Positions 19,974 to 28,854 of a stretch of 64,000 nt of DNA are shown one piece after another. The DNA is taken from NCBI RefSeq assembly GCF_016093275.1, contig NZ_JAEDAK010000007.1:62001-126000 (forward strand). Reading direction: 5' to 3'. The notes under the pieces are model-generated. The model searched no databases. It had not been told where the DNA came from and was given only the letters and a program-made list of their open reading frames with translations. Made by a program: the position numbers and the translations under genes. The stretch is from Inhella proteolytica (lineage in GTDB: Bacteria; Pseudomonadota; Gammaproteobacteria; Burkholderiales; Burkholderiaceae_C). The first letter of the stretch is position 1. Every line of letters starts with the position of its first letter.

Positions 19974-20312
19974 TCAAGCGGCCTGAGGAGGGGCGCGGGC
20001 CGGCGGCCGCAGCCTGGGCTGCGCCTGGCTGGGAGTGACCGCCGCCCGCGCGACCAGCACCGGGCGCAAGCCGGGTGGTGGCAGCAGCAGGACGGGGCTG
20101 GGCGGGGCGCCAAGCGCTTGAGCGAGCGCGCCGCAGGAGGCGCAATGCTCGAACCAGCCGGCCATTGCGCGCGGGCTTTCGCCATCGGGGCTGCGGCACA
20201 CGCCCACCAGCGGATCCACTGGCCCCAGCGACAGGCTGATCGCAGGCGCCAGCAGGCCCATCCAGAGGATGAGAACCAGCAGGTAGCGAGGCAGGCGGCG
20301 GATGGGCTTCAT
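19974..20312 (-). CDS. DUF2946-like small exported protein
   Basis: 112 residues. A basic start (MKPIRRLPRY) and hydrophobic segment (11-29) give a signal peptide or anchor, followed by VCRSPDGE and HCASCGALAQA (His56, Cys57, Cys60), then a Pro/Ala-rich tail. The size, the N-terminus and the HCxxC motif resemble DUF2946 proteins, which often sit beside copper-related TonB receptors; the match is by pattern only. It is the first gene of the minus-strand receptor locus, 53 bases before the receptor. It is divergent from coxB across a 197-base intergenic region. Confidence 0.55.
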   Translation of the reverse strand: MKPIRRLPRYLLVLILWMGLLAPAISLSLGPVDPLVGVCRSPDGESPRAMAGWFEHCASCGALAQALGAPPSPVLLLPPPGLRPVLVARAAVTPSQAQPRLRPPARAPPQAA

Positions 20313-20382
20313 GAGGGCGCGCCGATTCTAGGAACCTGGGGTGAACCCGCACTTGTTCTGTATCAAGGCGTCAAAGTGCGAT

Positions 20383-20401
20383 TTGAGCCTGCGCATAGAA
20401 T
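20383..20401 (+). promoter_or_regulatory. promoter-like motif upstream of coxB
   Basis: TTGAGC-N7-TAGAAT followed by GCGCCGCC, about 110 bases before coxB. It matches the layout of the motif upstream of petA (4191-4209). A TAGAAT -10 is plausible, but no consensus -35 lies 16-18 bases upstream. Confidence 0.35.
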
Positions 20402-20509
20402 GCGCCGCCTTTTTGGCCGCACCCTTGCTGGGGTGACGGCCTTGCGTCCGTGGCCCCCAAAGCAAGCCGCCTCGGCGCGACCCGCAGCAACCGGAGTCGA
20501 AACGCAGAC

Positions 20510-21694
20510 ATGAACAACGCACACAAAATCCTGCAGGGCCTCGGGCGCTTGGCGCAAGCCGGCCTGGCCCTGACGACCCTGGTGGGGGCGCATGCCGCCC
20601 TGGCCGTGAACGACCTGCCCGGCGGCCCGGCGGTCAACCAGATCAATCTGCATCCGCCGGTGACCAAGATCGCCGCCGATCAGATGTGGCTCCACAACAT
20701 GATGCTGTGGATCTGCACCGGCATCTTTGTGGCGGTGTTCGGGGTGATGTTCTATTCGATCTTCAAGCACCGCAAATCCCGCGGTGCCAAGCCGGCCAAC
20801 TTCCATGAGTCGGTGGCGGTCGAGATTGCCTGGACCATCGTGCCCTTCATCATCGTCATCGCGATGGCCCTGCCGGCCACCAAGGTGGTGGTGGCCATGA
20901 AGGACACCACCAATGCCGACATCACCATCAAGGCCACCGGCTACCAGTGGAAGTGGGGCTACGACTACCTGAACGGTGAGGGCAAGGGCATCGGCTTCCT
21001 CTCCACCCTGGATTCGGCCCAGCGCGAGCAGAGCGACAGCGGCAAGCCCGAGCAGGTGGACAACTACCTGCTGAAGGTGGACGAGCCGCTGGTGGTGCCG
21101 GTGGACAAGAAGATCCGCATCATCACCACCGCCAACGACGTGATCCACGCCTGGATGGTGCCGGCCTTCGGCGTCAAGCAGGATGCCATCCCCGGCTTCG
21201 TGCGCGACACCTGGTTCCGCGCCGAGAAGGAAGGCGACTACTACGGTCAGTGCGCCGAGTTGTGCGGCAAGGAACACGCCTACATGCCGATCCACGTGAA
21301 GGTGCTGTCGGCTGCCGACTACACCGCCTGGGTGGACAAGAAGCTCAAGGAAGCCGCGGCCAAGGCCGACGATCCGAGCAAGGAATGGAAGCTGGACGAG
21401 CTGATCGCCCGTGGCGAGAAGGTCTATGCCGCCAATTGCGCCGCCTGCCACCGTGCGGACGGCAAGGGCGCCGGCCCGATCAAGCCGCTCGACGGTTCGG
21501 CCGTGGTGCAGGACGCCGACAAGTCCAAGCAGATGACCATCCTGCTGAACGGCGCCGCCAATGGGGCGATGCCGGCCTGGAAGCAGCTCAGCGATACCGA
21601 GCTGGCCGCCGTCATCACCTACACCAAGAACAACTGGTCCAACAAGACGGGTCAGATCGTGCAGCCGGCCGAGATGGCCGCTGCCCGCAAGTGA
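20510..21694 (+). CDS. coxB: cytochrome c oxidase subunit II fused to cytochrome c
   Basis: 394 residues. A signal peptide (to about residue 32) and two transmembrane helices (about 64-85, 105-124) precede the periplasmic CuA domain. The CuA ligands are visible: His213 in VIHAWMVPAFG, then Cys248, Glu250, Cys252, His256 and Met259 in CAELCGKEHAYM. A C-terminal extension carries a class I cytochrome c with CAACH at 310-314, making this a caa3-like subunit that can take electrons directly from donor cytochromes. The ATG at 20510 has GGAG upstream. It is the first gene of the oxidase operon. Confidence 0.97.
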   Translation: MNNAHKILQGLGRLAQAGLALTTLVGAHAALAVNDLPGGPAVNQINLHPPVTKIAADQMWLHNMMLWICTGIFVAVFGVMFYSIFKHRKSRGAKPANFHESVAVEIAWTIVPFIIVIAMALPATKVVVAMKDTTNADITIKATGYQWKWGYDYLNGEGKGIGFLSTLDSAQREQSDSGKPEQVDNYLLKVDEPLVVPVDKKIRIITTANDVIHAWMVPAFGVKQDAIPGFVRDTWFRAEKEGDYYGQCAELCGKEHAYMPIHVKVLSAADYTAWVDKKLKEAAAKADDPSKEWKLDELIARGEKVYAANCAACHRADGKGAGPIKPLDGSAVVQDADKSKQMTILLNGAANGAMPAWKQLSDTELAAVITYTKNNWSNKTGQIVQPAEMAAARK

Positions 21695-21711
21695 TCTGAG
21701 AAGGAACCACC

Positions 21712-23337
21712 ATGAGCGCAGTGCTTGATCACCACGGCCACGGCCACGATCACCACGATGACCACCACCACGCCCCCACGGGCTGGCGCCGCTGGGTCTT
21801 CGCCACCAACCACAAGGACATCGGCACCCTGTACCTGCTGTTCGCTTTCACCATGCTGATGGTGGGCGGCGTGCTGGCACTGCTGATCCGTGCCGAGCTC
21901 TATCAGCCCGGCCTGCAGTTCTTCAACCCCGAACGCTTCAACCAGTTCACGACCATGCACGGTCTGATCATGGTGTTCGGCGCCATCATGCCGGCCTTCG
22001 TGGGCTTCGCGAACTGGATGATTCCGCTGCAGATCGGCGCCAGTGACATGGCCTTCGCGCGGATGAACAACTTCAGCTTCTGGCTGATGATCCCCGCGGC
22101 CATCATGCTCGTGGCTTCGTTCTTCATGCCCGGCGGCGCTCCCGCCGCTGGCTGGACGCTGTACGCGCCGCTGACCCTGCAGATGGGCCCCTCGATGGAT
22201 GCCGGCATCTTCGCGATGCACATCCTCGGCGCCTCGTCCATCATGGGTTCGATCAACATCATCGTCACCATCCTGAACATGCGCGCTCCGGGCATGACGC
22301 TGATGAAGATGCCGATGTTCGCCTGGACCTGGCTGATCACCGCCTACCTGCTGATCGCCGTGATGCCCGTGCTGGCCGGCGCCATCACGATGACGCTGAC
22401 CGACCGCCACTTCGGCACCACCTTCTTCAACCCCGCCGGTGGTGGCGACCCGGTGATGTACCAGCACATCTTCTGGTTCTTCGGTCACCCCGAGGTCTAC
22501 ATCATGATCTTGCCGGCCTTCGGCATCGTCAGCCAGATCGTGCCGGCCTTCGCCCGTAAGCGCCTGTTCGGCTACGCCTCGATGGTCTACGCGACCGCCT
22601 CGATCGCGATCTTGAGCTTCATCGTCTGGGCCCACCACATGTTCGCCACCGGCATGCCGGTGACGGGCCAGCTGTTCTTCATGTACGCGACCATGCTGAT
22701 CGCGGTGCCCACGGGCGTGAAGATCTTCAACTGGCTGGCCACGATGTGGCGCGGCTCGATGACCTTCGAGACCCCGATGCTGTGGGCCGTGGGCTTCATC
22801 TTCGTGTTCACGATGGGCGGCTTCACCGGCCTGATCTGTGCCATGGCGCCGATCGACATCCAGATCCAGGACACCTACTACGTGGTAGCCCACTTCCACT
22901 ACGTGCTGGTGGCCGGCTCGCTGTTCGCGCTGTTCGCCGGCGTGTACTACTGGGGCCCGAAGTGGAGCGGCGTGATGTATTCGGAGTTCCTCGGCAAGGT
23001 CCACTTCTGGGGCTCGCTGATCTTCTTCAACATCACCTTCTTCCCGATGCACTTCCTGGGCCTGGCGGGCATGCCGCGTCGCTACGCCGACTACCCGCTG
23101 CAGTTCGCGGACTTCAACGCGATTGCCTCCGTGGGCGCGTTCGGATTCGGTCTGATGCAGGTGTTCTTCTTCCTGGCCATCTGCGTGCCGATGCTGCGTG
23201 GCAAGGGCCAGCCAGCCCCGCAAAAGCCCTGGGAAGCGGCCGAAGGCCTGGAATGGGAAGTGCCCTCGCCGGCGCCTTTCCACACCTTCGAGACCCCGCC
23301 CAAGCTGGACGCCACCGCCACCAAGGTGATCGGCTGA
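21712..23337 (+). CDS. ctaD: cytochrome c oxidase subunit I
   Basis: 541-residue catalytic subunit with haem a and the haem a3-CuB centre. The first 25 residues include a His/Asp-rich run ([14 protein letters not shown]). The fold then follows the usual 12-helix plan. The helix II haem a ligand is in [10 protein letters not shown]. CuB ligand and cross-linked Tyr are in [12 protein letters not shown], the CuB pair in AHHMF, and the haem ligands in [14 protein letters not shown] precedes the start. The stop TGA shares its A with the ATG of the next small gene. Confidence 0.98.
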   Translation: MSAVLDHHGHGHDHHDDHHHAPTGWRRWVFATNHKDIGTLYLLFAFTMLMVGGVLALLIRAELYQPGLQFFNPERFNQFTTMHGLIMVFGAIMPAFVGFANWMIPLQIGASDMAFARMNNFSFWLMIPAAIMLVASFFMPGGAPAAGWTLYAPLTLQMGPSMDAGIFAMHILGASSIMGSINIIVTILNMRAPGMTLMKMPMFAWTWLITAYLLIAVMPVLAGAITMTLTDRHFGTTFFNPAGGGDPVMYQHIFWFFGHPEVYIMILPAFGIVSQIVPAFARKRLFGYASMVYATASIAILSFIVWAHHMFATGMPVTGQLFFMYATMLIAVPTGVKIFNWLATMWRGSMTFETPMLWAVGFIFVFTMGGFTGLICAMAPIDIQIQDTYYVVAHFHYVLVAGSLFALFAGVYYWGPKWSGVMYSEFLGKVHFWGSLIFFNITFFPMHFLGLAGMPRRYADYPLQFADFNAIASVGAFGFGLMQVFFFLAICVPMLRGKGQPAPQKPWEAAEGLEWEVPSPAPFHTFETPPKLDATATKVIG

Positions 23338-23441
23338 TGAGCCCTGAGCAGCAGAAGGCCAACCGTCGCCTCGGTCTGATCCTGTTCAGCGTGGCGCTGG
23401 CCTTTGGCGTGGGTTTCATGGTCAAGATGATCTATTTCTGA
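23337..23441 (+). CDS. cytochrome oxidase small assembly protein (34 aa)
   Basis: A 34-residue peptide beginning [14 protein letters not shown], with one transmembrane helix (about 13-31, ILFSVALAFGVGFMVKM). Small proteins of this kind are annotated between ctaD and ctaG in many betaproteobacteria as cytochrome oxidase small assembly protein. The start overlaps the ctaD stop (TGATG), implying translational coupling. ctaG starts five bases after its stop. The orientation is predicted N-in. Function is inferred from position. Confidence 0.8.
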   Translation: MSPEQQKANRRLGLILFSVALAFGVGFMVKMIYF

Positions 23442-23446
23442 TCGCC

Positions 23447-24001
23447 ATGAAGTCCTGGGTCGCCAAGGTTCGCCACGCCAACCGCCAGCTGCTGTTCAAG
23501 CTGGCGGTGGTCAGCCTGCTGATGTTCGGCTTCGGCTATGCGCTGGTGCCCATGTACCGCGCCATCTGCGAGGCTTTGGGCATCAATGTGCTGTCGCTGG
23601 CCGAGCGCAAGGAGCAGGCCAAGAACACCCAGGTGGACACGAGCCGCACCATCCTGGTGGAGTTCGATGCCAATGCGCGCGGCCCGTGGGACTTCAAGCC
23701 GGCGATCAGCCAGATGAAGGTCCACCCGGGCGAGATGGCGACGGTGATGTACACCTTCCGCAATCGCCAGGAGCGCGCCATGGCGGCCCAGGCGATTCCC
23801 AGCTACGCCCCCAAGCAGGCCGGTGCGCACTTCAACAAGTTGGAGTGCTTCTGCTTCAACGAGTACACCTTGCAGGCCGGTGAAAGCAAGGAATGGCCGG
23901 TCGTCTTCGTGGTGGATCCCAAGCTGCCGAAGGACGTCCACACGATCACCTTGTCCTACACCTTCTTTGAGGTGCCGGGCAAGAAGCTGGCGGGGCTCTG
24001 A
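23447..24001 (+). CDS. ctaG: cytochrome c oxidase assembly protein CtaG (Cox11 family)
   Basis: 184-residue copper chaperone that inserts CuB into subunit I. There is one N-terminal membrane helix (about 15-36), then a periplasmic immunoglobulin-like domain with conserved YRAICEALG (38-46). The copper-binding Cys pair is in ECFCFNEY (Cys134, Cys136). Further conserved strands are PGEMATVMYTFRN and ITLSYTFFEV. It lies directly after the small assembly peptide and four bases before a DUF2970 gene in the oxidase operon. Confidence 0.96.
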   Translation: MKSWVAKVRHANRQLLFKLAVVSLLMFGFGYALVPMYRAICEALGINVLSLAERKEQAKNTQVDTSRTILVEFDANARGPWDFKPAISQMKVHPGEMATVMYTFRNRQERAMAAQAIPSYAPKQAGAHFNKLECFCFNEYTLQAGESKEWPVVFVVDPKLPKDVHTITLSYTFFEVPGKKLAGL

Positions 24002-24004
24002 GGC

Positions 24005-24241
24005 GTGAATCCAGGCGAAGAGTTGAAACAGGTCGCAGCACGGCCGCTGTCCTTCGGGCAGACGATCCGCGCCGTGGCCTGGAGTTTTTTCGGTGTGCGC
24101 AAGGGCTCCGAGCATGAGGCCGACATGGCCAAGCTCAACCCGGTGCACGTCATCATTGCCGGTGTGATCGGCGCAGCGCTGTTCGTGCTGCTGCTGGTCC
24201 TGCTGGTGCGATGGGTGATCAGTTCCGGCGTGGCCGGCTGA
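24005..24241 (+). CDS. DUF2970 single-pass membrane protein
   Basis: 78 residues with a GTG start three bases after the ctaG stop. The N-terminus RPLSFGQTIRAVAWSFFGVR is a conserved amphipathic segment of DUF2970, followed by NPVHVIIAGVIGAALFVLLL, the transmembrane helix. DUF2970 genes are regular members of betaproteobacterial aa3 oxidase operons. A structural or assembly role in the oxidase is inferred from this context; no activity is known to me. Confidence 0.8.
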   Translation: MNPGEELKQVAARPLSFGQTIRAVAWSFFGVRKGSEHEADMAKLNPVHVIIAGVIGAALFVLLLVLLVRWVISSGVAG

Positions 24242-24288
24242 GCACCCGCAGCAAGAGTCAGAGAAGAACCGTTCGAGGAGAACCTTAG

Positions 24289-25167
24289 ATGGCAGCAGCA
24301 ACCCCCGGGGCCGCGCCCCATTACTTCGTGCCCGGTCCGTCGCGCCACCCGGTGATGGCGGCGATCGGCCTGTTCTTCGTGATCCTGGGCGCGGGCCAGT
24401 GGGTCAACGACCACGCCTGGGGCGCGTACTCCCTGGTCTTCGGCCTGCTGTGGTGGGCCTTCGTGCTCAAGCAGTGGTTTGGCGACGCCATCCGTGAGAG
24501 CGAGGGCGGCCTCTACGGCGACCGCATCGACCTCAGCTTCCGTTGGAGCATGGGCTGGTTCATCTTCTCGGAGGTGATGTTCTTCGCCGCATTCTTCGGC
24601 GCGCTCTATTGGGCCCGGGTGCATTCGGTGCCGATGCTGGGCAATGCCGAGCACGCGCTGCTGTGGCCGGACTTCAAGGCGCTGTGGCCCAGCACCGGGG
24701 GCGGCACCGCCTCCCCGGCCGGCACCATCGACGCCTTCTCGACCATCGGTCCCTGGCCGCTGCCGACCGTCAACACCGCGCTGCTGCTGACCTCGGGTGT
24801 GACGCTGACGATCGCGCATCACGCGCTCATCGCCGGCGACCGTGCCAAAACCATCAAGTTCATGTGGGTGACGGTGCTGCTGGGCATCACCTTCCTGTTC
24901 GTGCAGGGCTATGAGTACGCACACGCCTATCGCGACCTGAACCTGAAGCTGAGCTCGGGCATCTTCGGCTCGACCTTCTTCATGCTCACAGGCTTCCACG
25001 GCTTCCACGTCTTCGTGGGCATGCTGATGCTGCTGTTCATCACCCTGCGCCTGCAAAAGGGCCACTTCACGCCGCAGCGTCACTTCGGCTTCGAAGGCGC
25101 GGCCTGGTACTGGCACTTCGTGGACGTGGTCTGGCTGGGCCTGTACGTCGTCGTCTACTGGATGTAA
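24289..25167 (+). CDS. ctaE: cytochrome c oxidase subunit III
   Basis: 292-residue integral membrane subunit with seven expected helices, stabilising subunit I and its proton uptake. Typical motifs are YFVPGPSRHP at the start, FRWSMGWFIFSEVMFFAAFF (about 83-102), a loop with the acidic/Gly segment TGGGTASPAG, and near the end LTGFHGFHVFVGM and WYWHFVDVVWLGLYVVVYW. GAGGAG lies nine bases before the ATG. It ends the structural oxidase genes and is followed by a strong terminator. Confidence 0.97.
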   Translation: MAAATPGAAPHYFVPGPSRHPVMAAIGLFFVILGAGQWVNDHAWGAYSLVFGLLWWAFVLKQWFGDAIRESEGGLYGDRIDLSFRWSMGWFIFSEVMFFAAFFGALYWARVHSVPMLGNAEHALLWPDFKALWPSTGGGTASPAGTIDAFSTIGPWPLPTVNTALLLTSGVTLTIAHHALIAGDRAKTIKFMWVTVLLGITFLFVQGYEYAHAYRDLNLKLSSGIFGSTFFMLTGFHGFHVFVGMLMLLFITLRLQKGHFTPQRHFGFEGAAWYWHFVDVVWLGLYVVVYWM

Positions 25168-25184
25168 TTCAGAGCCTGACAAGC

Positions 25185-25214
25185 AAAAGGCGCCGCGATT
25201 GCGGCGCCTTTTTT
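25185..25214 (+). terminator. intrinsic terminator after ctaE
   Basis: AAAAGG-CGCCGC-GATT-GCGGCG-CCTTTTTT: an 8-bp GC-rich stem with a tetraloop and a run of six T. With the A-run on the other side it can work in both directions, also serving the convergent DUF2909 gene. Confidence 0.9.
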
Positions 25215-25230
25215 CATGTTCTGGGGGGGT

Positions 25231-25446
25231 CTATCGCCCCAGCGGACGGGGTTGGATCCAGCCCATCTTCCAGGCCAACAGGATGAACAGAAACAGCGCG
25301 ATCGACAGGCCGACCCGCACCGCAAGGGCGCGCGCCATGTGCTTGGAAGCGTCGTGCTTGGCCTGGGGCCGCTTGAGCATGAAGATGCCGGCGGCCGCGA
25401 GCGCGCCGAGGATGCCGATGAAGGCGATCAGAAAGAGCCAGTTCAT
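25231..25446 (-). CDS. DUF2909 twin transmembrane protein
   Basis: 71 residues with two hydrophobic helices (about 3-20 and 47-65), separated by a basic loop KRPQAKHDASKHMARALAVR. This is the layout of the DUF2909 twin-transmembrane family found beside oxidase genes in betaproteobacteria. It is on the minus strand, converging with ctaE and divergent from the SURF1 gene, whose start is only 16 bases away. The promoters of the two divergent genes therefore overlap the neighbouring coding sequence. The function is unknown. Confidence 0.75.
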   Translation of the reverse strand: MNWLFLIAFIGILGALAAAGIFMLKRPQAKHDASKHMARALAVRVGLSIALFLFILLAWKMGWIQPRPLGR

Positions 25447-25462
25447 GGAGGCACTGTAGGAC

Positions 25463-26170
25463 ATGCGGGCAGAGCGATGGCTGCTGGGCGTACTGGCCCT
25501 GGTGGGGGCTGGTCTCACCGGCTCATTGGGCCTGTGGCAGCTGGACCGGGCCCAGCAGAAGTTGGCGTTGCAGGCCGAACAGCAGGCCGCAGAGCGCCTG
25601 CCAGTGCTGGGCAATGCGGAGCTGCCGGTGCGTGTCGAGGCGGCCGGCGTGCGCCGCCTGGCGCGCCTGCGCGGGCACTGGTTGCCCGAGCAACAGCTCT
25701 GGCTGGACAACCGCCCGCATGAGCGACGCAACGGCACCCTGCTGCTGACGCCGCTGCAACTGGAAGGGCGGCCGGAGCTCATCTGGGTGCAGCGCGGCTG
25801 GCAGGAGCGCACGCCGGGCCTGCACCAGGTGCCCCCCTGGCCCGCCACACCCGGCGGTGAGGTGGAGGTGCTGGGGCAGTTGCGGCCGCAGGCCTCGCAG
25901 GTGAAAGCCTTTGGGGCGGAGTCAACCGGCCCGCTCCGGCAAAATCTCGACCTTTCCGCCAGCACAGCCCAGCTCGGACGTCCCGTCCTGCCCTGGGTCC
26001 TCTGGCAGACCGGCCCGGACTGCGCACCCCTGCGCTGCGACTGGCCGGCCCCGGACAGCGGGGTTCACAAGCATTGGGGCTATGCCGCGCAATGGTTTGC
26101 GCTGGCGGCGCTCATCCTGGGTTTGTATGTCTGGTTCCAATTTCTCAAACCAGCCCGCGCCGGTCAATGA
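25463..26170 (+). CDS. SURF1 family oxidase assembly protein
   Basis: 235-residue membrane protein of the SURF1/Shy1 family, which helps place haem a in cytochrome oxidase. An N-terminal helix (about 6-24) leads to LGLWQLDRAQQK, the conserved GxWQxxR-type start of the soluble domain. LRGHWLPEQQLWLDNR and PELIWVQRGW are SURF1 signature strands, and HWGYAAQWFALAALI is the C-terminal helix. Its last 44 bases overlap the next gene in a different frame. Confidence 0.92.
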   Translation: MRAERWLLGVLALVGAGLTGSLGLWQLDRAQQKLALQAEQQAAERLPVLGNAELPVRVEAAGVRRLARLRGHWLPEQQLWLDNRPHERRNGTLLLTPLQLEGRPELIWVQRGWQERTPGLHQVPPWPATPGGEVEVLGQLRPQASQVKAFGAESTGPLRQNLDLSASTAQLGRPVLPWVLWQTGPDCAPLRCDWPAPDSGVHKHWGYAAQWFALAALILGLYVWFQFLKPARAGQ

Positions 26171-26825
26171 CCCGGCGCAGCTGACGGTGCATGGGCTCGG
26201 TGCGGTCGAGGCGCTGACGCAGGCGGAGCGCACGCGGCGTGGCCGCTGGATGATGGGCTGGGTGGTGTTCCTGTGCGCACTGCCGGTGATCGCCAGCTAC
26301 TTCACCTTCTACGTCGTGCAGCCGCGCGGCAAGGCCTATGGCGAACTGATCACGCCGACGCGCGACCTGCCCGCCGATCTGGCGCCGCGCACGCTGGCCG
26401 GCCAAGCGGTGGCGGTGGAAGCTCTGCGCGGGCAGTGGCTGCTGATCGTCGTGGATGGTGGCTCCTGCGTGGGCGATTGCGAGAAGCGCCTCTTCATGCA
26501 GCGCCAGCTGCGCGAGATGCTGGGCAAGGAGCGCGACAAGCTCGACAAGCTCTGGCTCATCAGCGACGAGGCGCCGGTTTCCGAAACCCTGCGCCAGGCG
26601 CTCGAGACGACGCCGGCGATGCAGTTGCTGCGCGTCGATGGCGCCGCGCTGGCGCGCTGGCTCAGCCCCGCCGAGGGCCAGGCCCTGACGGCGCATCTCT
26701 ACCTGGTCGACCCACTGGGGCGGTGGATGTGGCGCAGCCCGGCCCAGCCCGACCCCTCGCGCGTCAAGAAGGACCTGGGCCTGCTGATGAAGGCCAATTC
26801 CGGCTGGGATCGGCCCGGGCGATGA
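26127..26825 (+). CDS. membrane-anchored SCO-like protein with C-x3-C
   Basis: The 232-residue protein has one transmembrane helix (about 41-62) and a periplasmic thioredoxin-like domain. It carries GGSCVGDC (Cys114, Cys118) and, later, TAHLYLVDPLGRW with His190 before a YLVD strand. Canonical SCO proteins have CPxxC and a His just before a LID/LVD strand, so the copper ligand set C-x3-C plus His appears conserved. Overall similarity to the true SCO gene at 28832 is low. It overlaps the SURF1 gene by 44 bases and ctaA by four (ATGA). A role in copper delivery or thiol reduction during oxidase assembly is inferred. Confidence 0.65.
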   Translation: MSGSNFSNQPAPVNDPAQLTVHGLGAVEALTQAERTRRGRWMMGWVVFLCALPVIASYFTFYVVQPRGKAYGELITPTRDLPADLAPRTLAGQAVAVEALRGQWLLIVVDGGSCVGDCEKRLFMQRQLREMLGKERDKLDKLWLISDEAPVSETLRQALETTPAMQLLRVDGAALARWLSPAEGQALTAHLYLVDPLGRWMWRSPAQPDPSRVKKDLGLLMKANSGWDRPGR

Positions 26826-27943
26826 CGACCGGTGTCGACTGGTCGCCCATCCTGCAGCTGCTGCTGCTGGGCCTGGCCCTGGGCTGTCTGCCGCTGCTCG
26901 TTTGGGTGGCGCGCTCGCGCGGGCGCACCGCGCCGCAGCGCCTGCGTGCCTTGCTGCTGCTGACCCTGTTCCTGAGCTTCGACCTGGTGGTATTCGGGGC
27001 GTTCACGCGCCTGTCTGATTCCGGTCTCGGCTGCCCCGACTGGCCGGGCTGCTATGGCGAACTCAGCCCCTTGGGCGCGCGCGCCGAGATCGCGGCCGAG
27101 CAGGCCGAGCGCCCGCATGGCCCGGTGACGCATGGCAAGGCCTGGGTCGAGATGGTGCATCGCTACTGGGCCAGCGCCGTGGGATTCCTGATCGTGGTGA
27201 GCGTGCTGCTGGCATGGCGTTGGCGCCGTGAGCTGGGCGCGCGCGCCTGGCAGCTGGCGCTGCTGACGCTCGGCTGGGTGCTCTTGCAGGGGGCTTTCGG
27301 CGCGCTGACGGTGACGATGAAGCTGTTCCCGGCCATCGTTACCTTGCATCTACTGGGCGGCCTGGGCCTGCTGGTGTGCCTGCTGCTGCAGGTGGAGCGC
27401 TTGCGCCCGCAACCCCTGGCGCTGCCCCCGGCCGTGCGGGCCGGGCTGGGCCTGGCCCTGCTGGCGCTGCTGCTGCAGATCATGTTAGGCGGCTGGGTCA
27501 GCACCAATTACGCGGTGCTGGTGTGCCGCGACTTTCCGACCTGCCAGCAAAGCTGGTGGCCCGAGATGGACTTCGCGGCCGGCTTCACGCTCTGGCGCGC
27601 GCTGGGCCAGACCGGCGATGGCGCCTGGCTGGGCCTGCCGGCGCTGACGGCGATCCACATGGCACATCGTCTGGGCGCCTTGCTGCTCAGCGCCGTGCTG
27701 CTCGTGCTGGTGCGGGCGCTGTGGAGCCGGGCACCGGGGCATGCGCGGGCGCTGCTGGCCCTGCTGGCGTTGCAACTGCTCTCCGGGGTGTCGAACGTCG
27801 TGCTGGGCTGGCCGCTGCTGGCTGCGCTGACGCACACCGCGGGCGCGGCCGGCTTGACGCTGATGCTGGTGAGCCTGGCCTGCCGGGCGCAAGCGGCCCC
27901 GCAGGCACGGCCGCAGGCGGCGGGAATCGAGGTGTGTGCATGA
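26822..27943 (+). CDS. ctaA: haem A synthase (CtaA/COX15)
   Basis: 373-residue polytopic membrane enzyme converting haem O to haem A by oxidation of the C8 methyl group. Eight helices are expected. The conserved region [20 protein letters not shown] (about 59-78) holds the cysteine pair of the first extracytoplasmic loop, and [19 protein letters not shown] and IHMAHRLGA supply the haem-ligand histidines. A second loop contains [14 protein letters not shown]. The start is the ATG in the four-base overlap with the SCO-like gene, and the stop overlaps ctaB the same way. Confidence 0.95.
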   Translation: MTTGVDWSPILQLLLLGLALGCLPLLVWVARSRGRTAPQRLRALLLLTLFLSFDLVVFGAFTRLSDSGLGCPDWPGCYGELSPLGARAEIAAEQAERPHGPVTHGKAWVEMVHRYWASAVGFLIVVSVLLAWRWRRELGARAWQLALLTLGWVLLQGAFGALTVTMKLFPAIVTLHLLGGLGLLVCLLLQVERLRPQPLALPPAVRAGLGLALLALLLQIMLGGWVSTNYAVLVCRDFPTCQQSWWPEMDFAAGFTLWRALGQTGDGAWLGLPALTAIHMAHRLGALLLSAVLLVLVRALWSRAPGHARALLALLALQLLSGVSNVVLGWPLLAALTHTAGAAGLTLMLVSLACRAQAAPQARPQAAGIEVCA

Positions 27944-28854
27944 ATGCTTCTACGAGCAGCCCCGTGGTGGGCCTGTCGGTCTGGCGCCAGTACAGCGCGC
28001 TGACCAAGCCCCGGGTGGTGCAGCTGATCGTGTTCTGCGCCCTGATCGGCATGGCCCTGGCGGTGCCCGGCCTGCCCAGCCGTGGTGAGCTGGGCGTGAT
28101 GCTGGCCGCCTGCCTGGGCATCTGGCTGGTGGCGGCCGCTGCGGCGGCCTTCAACTGCCTGATCGAGCAACGCATCGACGCCCGCATGAAGCGCACCGCC
28201 TGGCGACCGACGGCACGCGGCGAACTCAGCCCGCGCCAGGCGCTGGTGTTCTCGGCCCTGTTGTGCAGCGCTGGTGCGGCGGTGCTGGCGGTCTGGGTCA
28301 ACTGGCTGACGCTCTGGCTGACGCTGGCCACCTTTGTCGGCTATGCGGTGGTGTACACCGTCTGGCTCAAGCCCACGACGCCGCAGAACATCGTCATCGG
28401 GGGGGCTTCCGGCGCCATGCCGCCGGTGCTCGGCTGGGCTGCGCTGCGGGGTGAGGTTGGGGCCGAGGCCTGGCTGATGTGCCTGATCATCTTTCTGTGG
28501 ACGCCGCCGCACTTCTGGGCCCTGGCCCTGTATCGCGTGGAGGACTACGCCCGCGCCGGCCTGCCCATGCTGCCGGTGACGCATGGCAATGCCTACACGC
28601 GCCTGCAGGTGCTGCTCTATACCTGGATCCTGCTCGCAGCCACCTTGTTGCCGTACCTGATCGGCATGAGTGGCTGGCTCTACTTGGTGGCGGCGCTGCT
28701 GCTGGGGCTGCGCTTCTGCTGGTTCGGCTGGCAGCTGTGGCGCCAGTACTCGGATGACCTGGCCCGCCGCACCTTCTGGTTCTCGATCTGGTACCTGACC
28801 CTGCTGTTTGCTGCCCTGATGGTGGATCACTATGTCGCACCCTGGCTCTATTGA
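27940..28854 (+). CDS. ctaB: protoheme IX farnesyltransferase (haem O synthase)
   Basis: 304-residue UbiA-type prenyltransferase that makes haem O from haem B and farnesyl diphosphate, the substrate of CtaA. The first polyprenyl-diphosphate motif is in [15 protein letters not shown] with [10 protein letters not shown] upstream; the usual first Asp is replaced by Glu. [20 protein letters not shown] and [18 protein letters not shown] are family signatures. Several transmembrane helices are present. It starts in an ATGA overlap with ctaA and overlaps sco by 23 bases. Confidence 0.96.
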   Translation: MNASTSSPVVGLSVWRQYSALTKPRVVQLIVFCALIGMALAVPGLPSRGELGVMLAACLGIWLVAAAAAAFNCLIEQRIDARMKRTAWRPTARGELSPRQALVFSALLCSAGAAVLAVWVNWLTLWLTLATFVGYAVVYTVWLKPTTPQNIVIGGASGAMPPVLGWAALRGEVGAEAWLMCLIIFLWTPPHFWALALYRVEDYARAGLPMLPVTHGNAYTRLQVLLYTWILLAATLLPYLIGMSGWLYLVAALLLGLRFCWFGWQLWRQYSDDLARRTFWFSIWYLTLLFAALMVDHYVAPWLY

